Below are positions 1-8,730 of a stretch of 64,000 nucleotides of DNA, piece by piece. The stretch comes from Cytobacillus firmus (GTDB taxonomy: Bacteria; Bacillota; Bacilli; Bacillales; Cytobacillaceae). The notes under the pieces were generated by a model that was not told the DNA's origin, did no database searches, and worked only from the letters and a program-made list of their open reading frames with translations. Positions within the stretch are counted from its first letter, which is position 1, and every line of letters begins with the position of its first letter. Both the position numbers and the translations under genes were made by a program. The DNA is taken from contig NZ_CP086235.1 of the NCBI RefSeq assembly GCF_023612095.1, forward strand, positions 4,300,001 to 4,364,000. Reading direction: 5' to 3'.

Positions 1-161
1 TCATAATACTTTTTGTTTATTTCAACATGATGCGAATTCAGCATATATCTTCCGCCAGTGGATTTTAGGCGTGAATTAAAATATGCCTGGTGGCAAAAAG
101 GCTTGCCGAAGCTTTCTAATGATATCTTTTCAACAAGTGTCTGAAGCTCCTGGTCATTCAT
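1..161 (-). CDS. SprT-like protein, N-terminal part (runs off the window)
   Basis: Only the first 53 residues are present; the reading frame leaves the left edge of the window. The start is ATG at 161-159, preceded on the minus strand by an AGAGAGG ribosome binding site. The fragment contains [20 protein letters not shown], which matches my recollection of the N-terminus of the SprT-like YdcK family of bacilli. These are putative zinc-dependent proteins related to the SprT/Spartan metallopeptidases; the HExxH motif that would confirm this lies outside the window. In B. subtilis ydcK also lies next to cmpA and tex, so the position supports the call. Function in bacilli is not established. Confidence 0.75.
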   Translation of the reverse strand, partial: MNDQELQTLVEKISLESFGKPFCHQAYFNSRLKSTGGRYMLNSHHVEINKKYY

Positions 162-295
162 CGCAATGTTTTTCCTCTCTTATCGTAAACATGACAACCT
201 ATTATAGCATACATTATATATACCTTTTACAGCTCTGAACTCTCCTTCGCCCAGGAAGCCAATTATCAGATTCCAATTAACGGGAGGTAAATCTT

Positions 296-409
296 ATGCC
301 TGTATGGTTTCAAAATCAAATCCAGCGTGCCTTTTATGAAAAAGACCGCTATCAGATCAAACTGCTGAATCAGTGCTGGTTTTTCTATAGAAAGAAACAT
401 TGCTCATAA
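296..409 (+). CDS. cmpA: CmpA, cortex morphogenetic protein
   Basis: A 37-residue protein starting at ATG 296, with a GGGAGG ribosome binding site 7-8 nt upstream. Its second half, DRYQIKLLNQCWFFYRKKHC, is close to B. subtilis CmpA as I remember it, and the length is the same. In B. subtilis CmpA acts during sporulation as a checkpoint adaptor: it promotes ClpXP degradation of the coat protein SpoIVA in cells that misassemble the spore envelope. It is divergent from the SprT-like gene and convergent with tex, the same neighbourhood as in B. subtilis. Its presence argues that the organism forms endospores. I saw no clear promoter; a sporulation sigma factor would be expected. Confidence 0.9.
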   Translation: MPVWFQNQIQRAFYEKDRYQIKLLNQCWFFYRKKHCS

Positions 410-480
410 AAGGCACTAATGTCGGCCGTACACTCCAGTCCCGATGCCGAAAATCCCCAGTCCAGCGGAACTCATCAGCA

Positions 481-545
481 GTCATAAAAAGCATAAGCCA
501 AATCACGCCAGAAATAGTGATTTCCGGTGTGATTTGGCTTATGAC
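481..545 (-). terminator. Long inverted repeat, terminator of tex
   Basis: A 15-bp perfect stem (492-506 with 529-543, CATAAGCCAAATCAC arm) encloses a second imperfect stem (507-515 with 520-528). On the minus strand the stem is followed by CTTTTTATG. It lies 28 bp past the tex stop codon and most likely ends tex transcription; it faces the cmpA 3' end as well. Confidence 0.65.
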
Positions 546-572
546 TCAAAACTGTGAAATTACTGCCTTCTA

Positions 573-2750
573 TTAATTAGAATGGCCCAGCATTGTTAAA
601 GCGACTCTTCCCTTTTGTTTATCAACAGAGTCCACCCAGACTGTTACCACATCACCAACAGAAACGACGTCAAGCGGGTGTTTGACAAATTGGCGGCTGA
701 GCTTGGAAATATGAACAAGTCCATCCTGTTTGACTCCAATATCAACAAATGCTCCGAAGTCTACAACATTCCGCACTGTCCCTTGCAATTCCATTCCTTC
801 CTGCAGGTCTTCAAGCTTTAGAACTTCTTTTTTCAAAAGAGGCTTCGGCAGTTCATCACGCGGATCTCTTTCAGGTCTCATTAAAGCGTCAATGATATCC
901 TTCAATGTCAGCTCACCGATTTCAAGCTCCCGGGCTGTCCGGCTGAGATCTATGCCTTTGAGCTCCTCTCTTAGCGAAGGTGAACCAAGGTCATTTGATT
1001 GAAAGCCGAGAGTAGCCAGCAATTTATTTACTTCTGCATATGTTTCCGGGTGAATTCCCGTCCGGTCCAAAGGCTCTTTTCCATCGACAATCCGCAGGAA
1101 GCCTATTGCCTGTTCATAGGTTTTGGCGCCAAGGCGGGGGATTTTTTTCAATTGCTTGCGGTCCGTGAATTTCCCTTCCTCTTCCCGTTTCTTGATTATA
1201 TTAACGGCAACAGTTTTTGACAGGCCTGCTACATGCTGCAGTAATGAAGATGAAGCGGTGTTTACATTGACGCCTACCTGGTTTACTGCTGTCTCCACAA
1301 CAAAGGAAAGAGAACCAGACAGCTTTTTCTGGGAGACATCATGCTGGTATTGACCAACCCCTACTGACTTCGGATCAATTTTAACCAATTCTGCAAGAGG
1401 ATCCTGGAGGCGTCGGGCGATTGATACAGCACTTCTTTCTTCCACCTGGAAATCAGGGAACTCTTCTCTGGCAAGATCCGAGGCAGAGTAGACGCTCGCC
1501 CCCGCTTCATTGACAATCAGATAGAATATCTCCTCTTTCATGTCCTTTAATATATCTGCGATGAACTGTTCGGTTTCCCTTGAAGCAGTCCCATTGCCGA
1601 TGGCAACCATTTTTACTTTGTAGGTTTTTAGAATTTGTATGACTTTCTCCCGTGCCTGATTCATTTTGGAAGCAGGCGGATGCGGATATATGACTCCGAT
1701 ATCAAGTACTTTTCCTGTTTCATCTACAACAGCCAGCTTGCAGCCTGTTCTGTAAGCAGGGTCTACCCCAAGCACGACTTTTCCTTTTAACGGAGGCTGA
1801 AGCAGCAGTTTTCTGAGATTTTCAGAAAAAATCATGATTGCCTGTTCTTCTGCTTTTTCAGTCAGCTCATTGCGTATTTCGCGTTCAATCGATGGCATGA
1901 TCAGACGCTTGTAGCCATCATCAATGGCTTCCCTTACAATCGTACCTGCAGGAGAACGTTCATCCTTTATCCACTTTTTATATAAGTACTTTAAAATAAA
2001 TTCGGTATTTGGCTTTATGTTAATCTTTAGTACTTCCTCTTTTTCACCGCGGTTTAATGCAAGTGTGCGGTGTGGAACAATCTTGCTCACCGGTTCCTCA
2101 TATTCGTAATACATTTCATAAACGCCTTTTTCGTCATTCTCTTTATTTCTCACAGAGGACTCAATGGTCCCCTTTTTGGCTGTTTCCATACGGATCCATT
2201 TTCTGCTCTCCGCTTCATCTGATACCCACTCTGCAATAATATCTTTTGCGCCGGCGATTGCTTCTTCCGCTGTGGTTACTTCCTTTTCATCAGATAAGAA
2301 TTCTTTAGCTTTTGCAGCAGGGGTTTCATTTAGCGAAAAAGTGAGAAGCCACTCAGCAAAGGGTTCAAGCCCTTTTTCTTTTGCGGCAGTTGCTTTTGTG
2401 CGGCGCTTTTGCTTATATGGCCGGTATAAGTCTTCTACCTCCTGCAGCTTCACCGCTTTGTCAATCTTAACTTTTAGCTCTTCGGTCAATTTTCCTTGTT
2501 CTTCAATTAAGCGGACTACCTCTTCTTTACGCTGATTAAGGCTTTGTATGTATTGCCAGCGCTCCATGATATCGCGGATTTGAACTTCATCCAGTGCACC
2601 TGTCTGTTCCTTTCTGTATCGGGCAATAAAAGGAACTGTGTTTCCTTCTTCCAGCAAGCTGATTGTGTTCTTTACTTGTTTGATGGCTATCGATAGTTCC
2701 CCAGAGATTAAATTAAGTATTTGATCTTGTCTATCCAATGTTTTTTCCAA
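573..2750 (-). CDS. tex: Tex-family RNA-binding transcription accessory protein
   Basis: About 725 residues, full length for Tex (YdcI in B. subtilis). Visible parts in order: a helical N-terminal domain with VPFIARYRKEQTGALDE near residue 45, a YqgF/RNase H-like domain starting VVLGVDPAYRTGCK near residue 325, a helix-hairpin-helix region (VNTASSSLLQHVAGLSKTVA and the IPRLGAKTYEQA stretch), and a C-terminal S1 RNA-binding domain (TVRNVVDFGAFVDIGVKQDG). Tex proteins bind RNA and influence transcription; their precise role is unclear. I favour the TTG start at 2750 because GGAGG (2758-2762) is 7 nt upstream; the ATG at 2756 is only 1 nt from it and the ATG at 2777 has no ribosome binding site. 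A terminator (2798-2831) separates it from the sigma-B operon. Confidence 0.95.
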   Translation of the reverse strand: MEKTLDRQDQILNLISGELSIAIKQVKNTISLLEEGNTVPFIARYRKEQTGALDEVQIRDIMERWQYIQSLNQRKEEVVRLIEEQGKLTEELKVKIDKAVKLQEVEDLYRPYKQKRRTKATAAKEKGLEPFAEWLLTFSLNETPAAKAKEFLSDEKEVTTAEEAIAGAKDIIAEWVSDEAESRKWIRMETAKKGTIESSVRNKENDEKGVYEMYYEYEEPVSKIVPHRTLALNRGEKEEVLKINIKPNTEFILKYLYKKWIKDERSPAGTIVREAIDDGYKRLIMPSIEREIRNELTEKAEEQAIMIFSENLRKLLLQPPLKGKVVLGVDPAYRTGCKLAVVDETGKVLDIGVIYPHPPASKMNQAREKVIQILKTYKVKMVAIGNGTASRETEQFIADILKDMKEEIFYLIVNEAGASVYSASDLAREEFPDFQVEERSAVSIARRLQDPLAELVKIDPKSVGVGQYQHDVSQKKLSGSLSFVVETAVNQVGVNVNTASSSLLQHVAGLSKTVAVNIIKKREEEGKFTDRKQLKKIPRLGAKTYEQAIGFLRIVDGKEPLDRTGIHPETYAEVNKLLATLGFQSNDLGSPSLREELKGIDLSRTARELEIGELTLKDIIDALMRPERDPRDELPKPLLKKEVLKLEDLQEGMELQGTVRNVVDFGAFVDIGVKQDGLVHISKLSRQFVKHPLDVVSVGDVVTVWVDSVDKQKGRVALTMLGHSN

Positions 2751-2797
2751 GTTCATTCCTCCATCATAGAGTCTCAATATTCATTTTATCAAAAGAA

Positions 2798-2831
2798 CAA
2801 ACAAAAAGCTTACCCTGTCTAGAGTAAGCTT
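2798..2831 (-). terminator. Terminator of the rsbR-rsbX operon
   Basis: Minus-strand hairpin with arms AAGCTTAC/GTAAGCTT (2806-2813 and 2824-2831) followed by TTTTTGTTTGTT. It overlaps the rsbX stop codon and separates the stress operon from tex. Confidence 0.8.
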
Positions 2832-3415
2832 CCAAGTATGAAAGTAGCATCATCTGAAGTAGATGGATACTGCTTCTTTATATCTTCCGAGATAAGATCA
2901 ATAGGGAGAAATGCTTTCAGCAAAGATTTAACCCCATGGATATTAAAGCCATCTGAGTATATCAAAAATTTAGACTCCGCTTCATACGTAAACCGCTGGG
3001 TATGAAACACCTGCGGCCTTCCTGACAGATATCCTGTTACAGGCAGAGGATAAGTGAGTTTTCCTGCAGATGAATAAAGGAAAAATCGAATATTCCCTAC
3101 ACAGCTGTATACAAATTCCCTGGAAGCAAAATGCACTTTAAACAGCGCGACTGCTGCTCCTCTTTTTTGCAAAAGTACATCGTTGCAGAGCTTCATAAGA
3201 GTATCCACATCTTTCTCGTGATGCTGCTCTACAACAGAAACAACAGCAGAAGAAGCCTCATACGCATATTCTCCGCTTCCAAGGCCATCTGCAAGCACAC
3301 ATACAAAGTATTCATCCGTTGCGGTAAAATAATAGCCATCACCGCAGAAAGATTTGCCTTCTTTAGCTGTCTGGTGTGCAATCACTTCGATGTTATCTCT
3401 AACCAATTTGGTCAT
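2819..3415 (-). CDS. rsbX: RsbX, PP2C-type phosphatase of the stressosome
   Basis: A 198-residue PP2C-family phosphatase. In B. subtilis RsbX dephosphorylates the stressosome proteins RsbS and RsbR and so resets the pathway after stress. Visible PP2C signatures are VLADGLGSGEYA near residue 42 and IYSDGFNIHG near residue 150. The ATG at 3415 overlaps the sigB stop as ATGA and has GGAG 8 nt upstream; a GTG nine bases further upstream would sit on that ribosome binding site, so I reject it. It is the last gene of the operon, as in B. subtilis, and is followed directly by the terminator. Being downstream of the internal sigma-B promoter, it should be induced with sigB and provide negative feedback. 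Confidence 0.93.
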   Translation of the reverse strand: MTKLVRDNIEVIAHQTAKEGKSFCGDGYYFTATDEYFVCVLADGLGSGEYAYEASSAVVSVVEQHHEKDVDTLMKLCNDVLLQKRGAAVALFKVHFASREFVYSCVGNIRFFLYSSAGKLTYPLPVTGYLSGRPQVFHTQRFTYEAESKFLIYSDGFNIHGVKSLLKAFLPIDLISEDIKKQYPSTSDDATFILGSLL

Positions 3416-4206
3416 GAAAGGCACTCCGAGTTATTTGTTTCAGAGTGGATTGCTTCCTGAAGCTTTTTGATCGCACGGCGCTGAAGTCTCGAGACATGCA
3501 TCTGGGAAATCCCCAGTTTATCTCCAGCTTCCTTTTGGCTCATATTCTCAAGATATGTGTATTGAATAATTAGTTTCTCTCTCTCTGACAGAACATGCAG
3601 GACTTTTTCAAGCACCAGCATTTGGTTTACTTTTTCAAAGCCCTCGTCCACATTACCGACGATATCCAAAAGGGTGACCGTTCCGCCATCAGAATCAGCT
3701 TCGATTGAATGGTCAACAGAAAGAGCCTGATAGCTTTTTCCCATTTCCATCGCTTCCAGCACTTCTTCTTCAGAAACCTCAAGCATATCGGCTATTTCGT
3801 CTACTCTTGGCGACCTATGAAGCTCTGTTGTAAGCTCTTCAACGGTAGCTTTGATTTTCGGGCCCAATTCCTTTATGCGGCGCGGAACATGAACGCTCCA
3901 GGTTTTATCCCTTAAGAAGCGCTTAATTTCCCCGATAATGGTTGGAACAGCAAAGGCCTCAAACGTTTTTCCGAACGACTCATCATAGCGGCGGATAGCA
4001 CCCAATAAGCCGATAATGCCTACCTGGACAATATCCTCATGATAGGATCTTCCTTTTGAGTACTTGCGTGCAATGGCTTCAACTAGATTCTGATATTGAA
4101 GAACCAGGGTATTTTGAGCATCTTCATCCTGGTGAAGCTGGTAGGCTTTGATTAAAGCATTTGTTTCTTCTTTGGATTTTTGATTAGGTTGAGATTGTTT
4201 TTGCAT
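3412..4206 (-). CDS. sigB: General stress sigma factor SigB
   Basis: A 264-residue sigma-70 family factor of the sigma-B/F/G group. Region 2 is visible as HEDIVQVGIIGLLGAIRRYD near residue 58 followed by FAVPTIIGEIKRFLRDKTW, and region 4 as the helix-turn-helix NMSQKEAGDKLGISQMHVSR near residue 220. SigB directs RNA polymerase to general stress promoters (GTTTAA...GGGTAT type). The gene overlaps the end of rsbW (4184-4206), the usual coupling of a sigma factor with its anti-sigma factor, and rsbX at its 3' end. The ribosome binding site GGTGGAG is 4 nt from the ATG. The consensus sigma-B promoter at 5027-5052 predicts autoregulation. Confidence 0.97.
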   Translation of the reverse strand: MQKQSQPNQKSKEETNALIKAYQLHQDEDAQNTLVLQYQNLVEAIARKYSKGRSYHEDIVQVGIIGLLGAIRRYDESFGKTFEAFAVPTIIGEIKRFLRDKTWSVHVPRRIKELGPKIKATVEELTTELHRSPRVDEIADMLEVSEEEVLEAMEMGKSYQALSVDHSIEADSDGGTVTLLDIVGNVDEGFEKVNQMLVLEKVLHVLSEREKLIIQYTYLENMSQKEAGDKLGISQMHVSRLQRRAIKKLQEAIHSETNNSECLS

Positions 4207-4657
4207 CCCTCTCCACCTGCTCTCCTTCTAGGTATTTGGTCATGAAGACCGTAACACCCTCTTTGTGATGAATTCTTACTTCATCCATCAATGTTTCAAT
4301 CAGGTATAGACCCAAGCCTCCTTCACGCAAAAATTCCACAGAATCAGTCTGGTCATATGGCCCAATGCCTTGTCTGGCTGATTGGAAATCAAAGCTTTTT
4401 CCGCTGTCTGCGACCATTACCTCAAGGCGGTCAGTATATAAACCGAATCCGATGACTACTTCCCCTTGCTCATTCTGTTTGTATGCGTGTTGAACTGCAT
4501 TGGTGCAAGCTTCACTTGTAGCGATCTTTAGATCTTCAATTTCTTCGTATGCAAATCCCATCCGGCTGGCAATCCCTGATAATGTCAGGCGGATTACCCC
4601 GACAAACTCCGGCTTGGCCGGAATTTTCACTTCTATATAATCAAATGGCTCGTTCAT
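4184..4657 (-). CDS. rsbW: RsbW, anti-sigma-B factor and serine kinase
   Basis: 157 residues, normal for RsbW. It is a GHKL-fold protein that holds SigB inactive and phosphorylates its antagonist RsbV. The ATP-binding boxes are visible: N box SEACTNAVQHAY near residue 48, G1 box VADSGKSFDF near residue 82 and G2 box EGGLGLYLIETLMDEV near residue 111. The start overlaps the rsbV stop as ATGA (4654-4657), so translation is probably coupled. The order rsbV-rsbW-sigB is that of all known sigma-B partner-switching operons. Confidence 0.96.
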   Translation of the reverse strand: MNEPFDYIEVKIPAKPEFVGVIRLTLSGIASRMGFAYEEIEDLKIATSEACTNAVQHAYKQNEQGEVVIGFGLYTDRLEVMVADSGKSFDFQSARQGIGPYDQTDSVEFLREGGLGLYLIETLMDEVRIHHKEGVTVFMTKYLEGEQVERDAKTIST

Positions 4658-4986
4658 TGTACTCCACCTTCAATCCCGCTGTTAATATCGATAATATCCG
4701 CCAGGCCTGTAATTTCGAAAAGTCTCTTTAATCGGTCCGACAAGCCAACAATCTGAAATTTGCCGTTATTGGCACGGACATTTTTAAATACACCAACAAA
4801 TACGCCTAAGCCGGTACTATCCATATAAGAGACTTCAGATAGGTTGACCACCATTTCTACGCCTTCTTTTTCTGTTAAAGGGAAAAGCTCTTCACGGAGT
4901 TTAGGTGCTGTGTACGCATCAATTTCCCCGCTTATCATTGCTTCAATCAGCATATCATTTTCTTTTACATCTATAGTAATATTCAT
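4654..4986 (-). CDS. rsbV: RsbV, anti-anti-sigma factor
   Basis: 110-residue STAS-domain protein. When unphosphorylated it binds RsbW and releases SigB. The conserved phosphorylation segment is SYMDSTGLGVFVG near residues 53-65, with the target serine in DST. The ribosome binding site AGAGGTGG lies 8 nt before the ATG. It is the first gene after the internal sigma-B promoter, so rsbV, rsbW, sigB and rsbX can be transcribed as a four-gene stress-amplified unit. Confidence 0.96.
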   Translation of the reverse strand: MNITIDVKENDMLIEAMISGEIDAYTAPKLREELFPLTEKEGVEMVVNLSEVSYMDSTGLGVFVGVFKNVRANNGKFQIVGLSDRLKRLFEITGLADIIDINSGIEGGVQ

Positions 4987-5026
4987 AACTGACCCACCTC
5001 TTTACATGTCAACTGCTTTTTACTAG

Positions 5027-5052
5027 TTACCCGCTTTTAAAACCCATTAAAC
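5027..5052 (-). promoter_or_regulatory. Sigma-B autoregulatory promoter before rsbV
   Basis: On the minus strand GTTTAA (5052-5047) is followed after exactly 14 nt by GGGTAA (5032-5027), a match to the established sigma-B consensus and spacing. The -35 box overlaps the rsbU stop codon. B. subtilis has a sigma-B promoter at the same place. Confidence 0.9.
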
Positions 5053-6057
5053 ATTTCTTTTTAAAATAATTAAGGTAAAATCATCCCGCAATTGAAAATG
5101 CTGAAGTTTTTCAAGTTCTTTATATACGCTATTAACTATTTCCTGTGCACTTAAATGAATGTATTTCTTGATTAATTCCAGCAATGATTCCTTTTCTATA
5201 AACCCTTCTTCTGTACGGCATTCTGTAACCCCGTCTGACATTAATATAATCATATCTCCGGGATTTACTCCTTTTTCGTACTGGCGGTATTTAGTTTTTT
5301 TATCAATACCAAGAAGCAGGCCTTTCGCAGTCAGCTCGGTAAATTGCTCATTTCCGGCATTATAGAACAGGCCAGGTTCATGTCCGGCAGAACCATAAGA
5401 GAACATGTGGCTGTTTGTATCATATATTCCATAAAACATGGTAATGAACATGGTTAAATCTACGTTCTGCTCCACTACCCTATTAAGGTTTTCAAGGACT
5501 GTTTTAGGGTCATTGCGGTTTTCAGGTACACTGTCCATGGCATATTTAATCATGGACATACAAAGTGCTGCAGGGAGACCTTTACCGATCACATCAGCAA
5601 TGGCGATGCTGATTGTGCTGTTCTCATCCTGAACAAAGTGGAAATAATCACCGTTCATATGTTTGGCCGGAACACTTATTGCGCCGATATCCAGTCCTTC
5701 GACAGAAGGAACCTGCGTGCCCAGCAGGGTTTGCTGAACGTTCGCAGCTATTTCCATCTCTGTCCTGAGTTCCTGCTGAATATGTTTTAAGCTCTGATGT
5801 TCTCTATAGGCAAAACCATAGCCTATCATGACTTCCAGAAGGATATCAAAAGAATGGTGAACATATTCAGGCAAGTCCGGATAAAGTTCACCCATCAGGC
5901 TTTTATGAACGCTGATAATCTCTTCAGGTGAGATTTTGTGCTCGATCGACTTCCTGCTGAACTTCTGGCCCTGATACAGTGCCTGTTCAGATTGTTCCTT
6001 AATATAATTCTCAAGAATATCCCGATACTTTGATTCCATCATTTCTCGGAAATCCAT
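5047..6057 (-). CDS. rsbU: RsbU, PP2C phosphatase acting on RsbV
   Basis: 336 residues. The N-terminal third is the helical domain that RsbT binds; the C-terminal two thirds are a PP2C/SpoIIE-type phosphatase, with MNGDYFHFV, IADVIGKGLPAALCMSMI and LMSDGVTECRTEEG as the metal-binding motifs. Activated by RsbT, it dephosphorylates RsbV-P, which starts the release of SigB under environmental stress. I chose the ATG at 6057 because GGGGGA lies 6 nt upstream; an in-frame GTG at 6081 lies inside rsbT without a ribosome binding site. The stop codon overlaps the internal sigma-B promoter. Confidence 0.95.
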   Translation of the reverse strand: MDFREMMESKYRDILENYIKEQSEQALYQGQKFSRKSIEHKISPEEIISVHKSLMGELYPDLPEYVHHSFDILLEVMIGYGFAYREHQSLKHIQQELRTEMEIAANVQQTLLGTQVPSVEGLDIGAISVPAKHMNGDYFHFVQDENSTISIAIADVIGKGLPAALCMSMIKYAMDSVPENRNDPKTVLENLNRVVEQNVDLTMFITMFYGIYDTNSHMFSYGSAGHEPGLFYNAGNEQFTELTAKGLLLGIDKKTKYRQYEKGVNPGDMIILMSDGVTECRTEEGFIEKESLLELIKKYIHLSAQEIVNSVYKELEKLQHFQLRDDFTLIILKRNV

Positions 6058-6068
6058 AACGCTTCCCC

Positions 6069-6470
6069 CTAACGAAGCCACTTAGTTGCTTTTATATCTG
6101 TACCGGTCCCGGGATTGGAGTCAATTAAGAACTCATCCATTAACCGCTTCACACCTGGCAGGCCGGCTCCTAATCCTCCTGATGTCGAGTATCCATCTTC
6201 CATTACTTGGCGTAAATCATTGATTCCAGGGCCGCTGTCTACCGCAACTATACGCAATCCCGCTTTTCCGCCGTCGTATATTTTCTCAATACAGATTTGC
6301 CCTTGTCCGGCGTATAAGTAAATATTCCGGGCAAGTTCACTAATGGCTGTAGTGATTCTAGCCTGGTCAACTGTACCAAAACCAAGCTCTTTAGCAACAT
6401 TCCGCCCAAGCTGGCGGGCTGCAACGATGTCCCATTCGTTTATGATTTTAACGCAGGATTGGTTTTCCAT
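6069..6470 (-). CDS. rsbT: RsbT, stressosome switch kinase
   Basis: 133 residues, GHKL-type kinase. Motifs: SELARNIYLYA (N box) near residue 45, AVDSGPGI (G1) near residue 78 and GGLGAGLPGVKRLMDEF (G2) near residue 100. Under stress it phosphorylates RsbR and RsbS, leaves the stressosome and activates RsbU. GGGGGAG is 7 nt upstream of the ATG. It sits 4 bp after rsbS and 11 bp before rsbU. Confidence 0.96.
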   Translation of the reverse strand: MENQSCVKIINEWDIVAARQLGRNVAKELGFGTVDQARITTAISELARNIYLYAGQGQICIEKIYDGGKAGLRIVAVDSGPGINDLRQVMEDGYSTSGGLGAGLPGVKRLMDEFLIDSNPGTGTDIKATKWLR

Positions 6471-6474
6471 ACAG

Positions 6475-6837
6475 TTACTCCCCCAATTCCTGTTGTAATT
6501 TCTCCAAACCTTTTTCTAAATCTAATGCAGTAAGGACATCATCTAACCCAATACCTAACTCAATAAGCGTAATTGCTACGGCAGGCTGTATCCCGGTTAT
6601 GACTACTTTTGCACCCATCAGTTTGGACATATTTATTACGTCGCCTAGAACTTTAGCGATGAATGAATCAATAAAGTCAATGGATGTTAAATCAATCACG
6701 ACTCCATTTGCGCTCGTCTCATGGATTTTATGGAGCAGATCCTCCTGAAACTGCAGAGCAGTCTGATCATCTAATTCCCACTGGATGGAGACTAATAGGC
6801 AATCGTTCAGCTTTAAAATTGGGATTCTCACTCTCAT
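6475..6837 (-). CDS. rsbS: RsbS, stressosome scaffold STAS protein
   Basis: 120-residue single STAS domain. The conserved [14 protein letters not shown] segment near residue 56 contains the serine that RsbT phosphorylates in B. subtilis. RsbS and RsbR paralogues build the 1.8 MDa stressosome that captures RsbT. The start overlaps the rsbR stop by 4 nt. Confidence 0.95.
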   Translation of the reverse strand: MRVRIPILKLNDCLLVSIQWELDDQTALQFQEDLLHKIHETSANGVVIDLTSIDFIDSFIAKVLGDVINMSKLMGAKVVITGIQPAVAITLIELGIGLDDVLTALDLEKGLEKLQQELGE

Positions 6838-7667
6838 TCCTCTCCCTCCACCTTCACAATTTTGCGGCTGGTTAACTCAAGAGCCGCTTCTACACCCTTT
6901 TTCAAGGTATTTTTTGTGGTGAACTGATTTAAATCAATTCCCAGGTTTACAATCGTCTGAGCAATCTCAGGGCGTATGCCTACAAGCATGCACTTTGCAC
7001 CGACAAGTCTTACAGCATCTGCTGCCTGTATAATATGATGGGCTACCATTGTATCAACAACCGGCACACCCGTTATATCTATAAGGACCACTTCTGAACG
7101 GTGTTTAACCACTCCGTTTAAGAGGTTCTCCATAATCTGCTTTGCACGCTCGGTATCAATTGTACCGACAAGCGGCATGACCGTAATTCCTTCGAAAACA
7201 GGGATCAGCGGCGCAGACAGTTCCTGAAGGGCAATTTTTTGCAGGGACACAGTTCTTTCCCAAGTGGCCGAATACATATTTACCACTTCATTTACCATTG
7301 GAGTCATCCAGCCATCGAACTCGTAAATGACTTTCATTTGGTTCTCCTGGTTGACAATTCCAGCTTCCTGCATGCCCTCGAACACAATCTTTCCAAATGT
7401 CTGAAGCCCTTTTGTCACGAAACTGAGCGGCCAGCCCAATCGAACGATTTTTTCGGAGAAATCACTCAATTTTGAAGTGAATTCCTCATTTGAGCTTTTT
7501 ATATTTGAAATAATCAGGTCAATGAATTCCCGGCTTGTCCCGATAAATACCTGATCCGAAACTACCTTTGTAACCCTTTCATCCGCGTTTTCTTTTGTAG
7601 CCTCCAGCCAATGATTGAAAATAGAATCTTTATTATTTTGTATAAAATTCAATATTGTCGAATTCAT
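6834..7667 (-). CDS. rsbR: RsbR, stressosome sensor/co-antagonist
   Basis: 277 residues: an N-terminal globin-like RsbR sensor domain (about residues 1-135) and a C-terminal STAS domain (about 155-270). Both threonines phosphorylated by RsbT in B. subtilis have counterparts: one in [14 protein letters not shown] and one in [15 protein letters not shown]. The ATG at 7667 has GGGAGGAACAA in front. As first gene of the operon it is preceded by a good sigma-A promoter (7764-7792), giving constitutive expression of the signalling module. Confidence 0.95.
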   Translation of the reverse strand: MNSTILNFIQNNKDSIFNHWLEATKENADERVTKVVSDQVFIGTSREFIDLIISNIKSSNEEFTSKLSDFSEKIVRLGWPLSFVTKGLQTFGKIVFEGMQEAGIVNQENQMKVIYEFDGWMTPMVNEVVNMYSATWERTVSLQKIALQELSAPLIPVFEGITVMPLVGTIDTERAKQIMENLLNGVVKHRSEVVLIDITGVPVVDTMVAHHIIQAADAVRLVGAKCMLVGIRPEIAQTIVNLGIDLNQFTTKNTLKKGVEAALELTSRKIVKVEGEE

Positions 7668-7763
7668 TTGTTCCTCCCTATTTTATCATATATCTATTAT
7701 TAGCCTTCCAATTCCCCTTTATTGTAAGAAAGCAAAAAAAATCTTCCTGTTTCGCATATACCA

Positions 7764-7792
7764 ATTAAATGATAACAATGAATGCGAGTCAA
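7764..7792 (-). promoter_or_regulatory. Sigma-A-type promoter of the rsbR operon
   Basis: Minus strand TTGACT (7792-7787), 17-nt spacer, TTTAAT (7769-7764), about 100 bp upstream of the rsbR start. The rest of the 373-bp gap between rsbR and ndoA holds the ndoA terminator and no convincing gene. Confidence 0.65.
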
Positions 7793-8004
7793 ATGATACC
7801 TATAGGGTCTGAAATTAATAATTCCCATCTTTAGGTTAATTCGACAATTTCTTATGAAAATCCTTTTTCCAGTGCATCGATTTCCCATCGAAACAGGAGG
7901 TTACTCCCAACTGGAAACGGGTATATCTACAGAACCGGACAATTTTATATAGTAAACGACTTTCTTTTTTACCCTATTGTAAAGAAACTAAACCTATTCG
8001 GCTG

Positions 8005-8040
8005 TAAAAAAATAAAAAAACGCCCTTCAAAAGAGCGTTT
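8005..8040 (-). terminator. Terminator after ndoA
   Basis: Hairpin with arms AAACGC/GCGTTT (8018-8023, 8035-8040) and further pairing inside, followed on the minus strand by TTTTTTTATTTTTTT. It begins 1 bp past the ndoA stop codon. Confidence 0.85.
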
Positions 8041-8041
8041 G

Positions 8042-8392
8042 CTAAAATTCGATTAGGCCTAAGCTGATTTGCACGGCTTCATCCACTTTTTCCATCATTT
8101 CGTCATCGAGATGGGTTATTTTATCGGTTAAGCGTTGTTTATCAATTGTACGAATCTGTTCTAATAAGATGACCGAATCCCTTTCAAAACCATAACGCTT
8201 CGCATCAATTTCAACGTGAGTAGGCAGCTTTGCTTTTTGAATCTGAGCTGTGATTGCTGCAACAATTACTGTGGGACTAAACCGATTCCCGATGTCGTTT
8301 TGGATGACAAGCACTGGACGGACGCCGCCTTGTTCTGAACCAACAACTGGGGATAGGTCTGCAAAATAAACGTCACCACGTTTGACAATCAA
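8042..8392 (-). CDS. ndoA: EndoA/MazF-type mRNA interferase toxin
   Basis: 116 residues, the length of B. subtilis NdoA (EndoA, YdcE). The PemK/MazF fold is recognised from [20 protein letters not shown] at the N-terminus, RPVLVIQND, and [10 protein letters not shown]. MazF-type RNases of bacilli cleave mRNA at UACAU. The gene follows its antitoxin by 4 bp and precedes the sigma-B operon, the conserved bacillar position. Confidence 0.95.
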   Translation of the reverse strand: MIVKRGDVYFADLSPVVGSEQGGVRPVLVIQNDIGNRFSPTVIVAAITAQIQKAKLPTHVEIDAKRYGFERDSVILLEQIRTIDKQRLTDKITHLDDEMMEKVDEAVQISLGLIEF

Positions 8393-8396
8393 AGGA

Positions 8397-8678
8397 TTAT
8401 CCTCCGCTAACTAGACGTTCAACTGTGTGTTCTGCCTCGTATTCCGCTTGAAATGCTTCAGATGCAATCGTCAAATTTATTTTCGCCATCTCCATGTAAC
8501 CACGTCTCATGGACTCGCGAATTTGTCTCTTTTTGCGTTCACGCAAATACATTTTGGTTGCTTGATAAATGAATTCACTCCGGTTAACGTTTTCCTGTTT
8601 AGCAAATCCGTCTAACTCGGTTAAAAGATGCTGCGGTAACTTTACCATTATCTCTGTTGTTGTGCTGGACTCAGACAC
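8397..8678 (-). CDS. ndoAI: NdoAI/MazE-type antitoxin
   Basis: 93 residues (GTG start). A ribbon-helix-helix N-terminal domain ([20 protein letters not shown]) is followed by the toxin-binding C-terminal part [12 protein letters not shown] and the end VERLVSGG, both typical of NdoAI. It neutralises the NdoA RNase and probably represses the operon. I prefer GTG 8678, 9 nt after GGAGG; the upstream ATG at 8684 is only 3 nt from it. Confidence 0.92.
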   Translation of the reverse strand: MSESSTTTEIMVKLPQHLLTELDGFAKQENVNRSEFIYQATKMYLRERKKRQIRESMRRGYMEMAKINLTIASEAFQAEYEAEHTVERLVSGG

Positions 8679-8730
8679 AAACATACACCTCCACCATCAC
8701 TACACACCATTTTTATATCTACCATTTTCA

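Noticed and set aside
424..483. Mini-frame on the minus strand (MSSAGLGIFGIGTGVYGRH) between tex and cmpA
   Set aside because: No ribosome binding site before the ATG, and it lies directly behind the tex terminator; only a glycine-rich look speaks for it.
7700..7888. 62-codon minus-strand frame upstream of rsbR
   Set aside because: It covers the rsbR promoter, has odd composition and no ribosome binding site.
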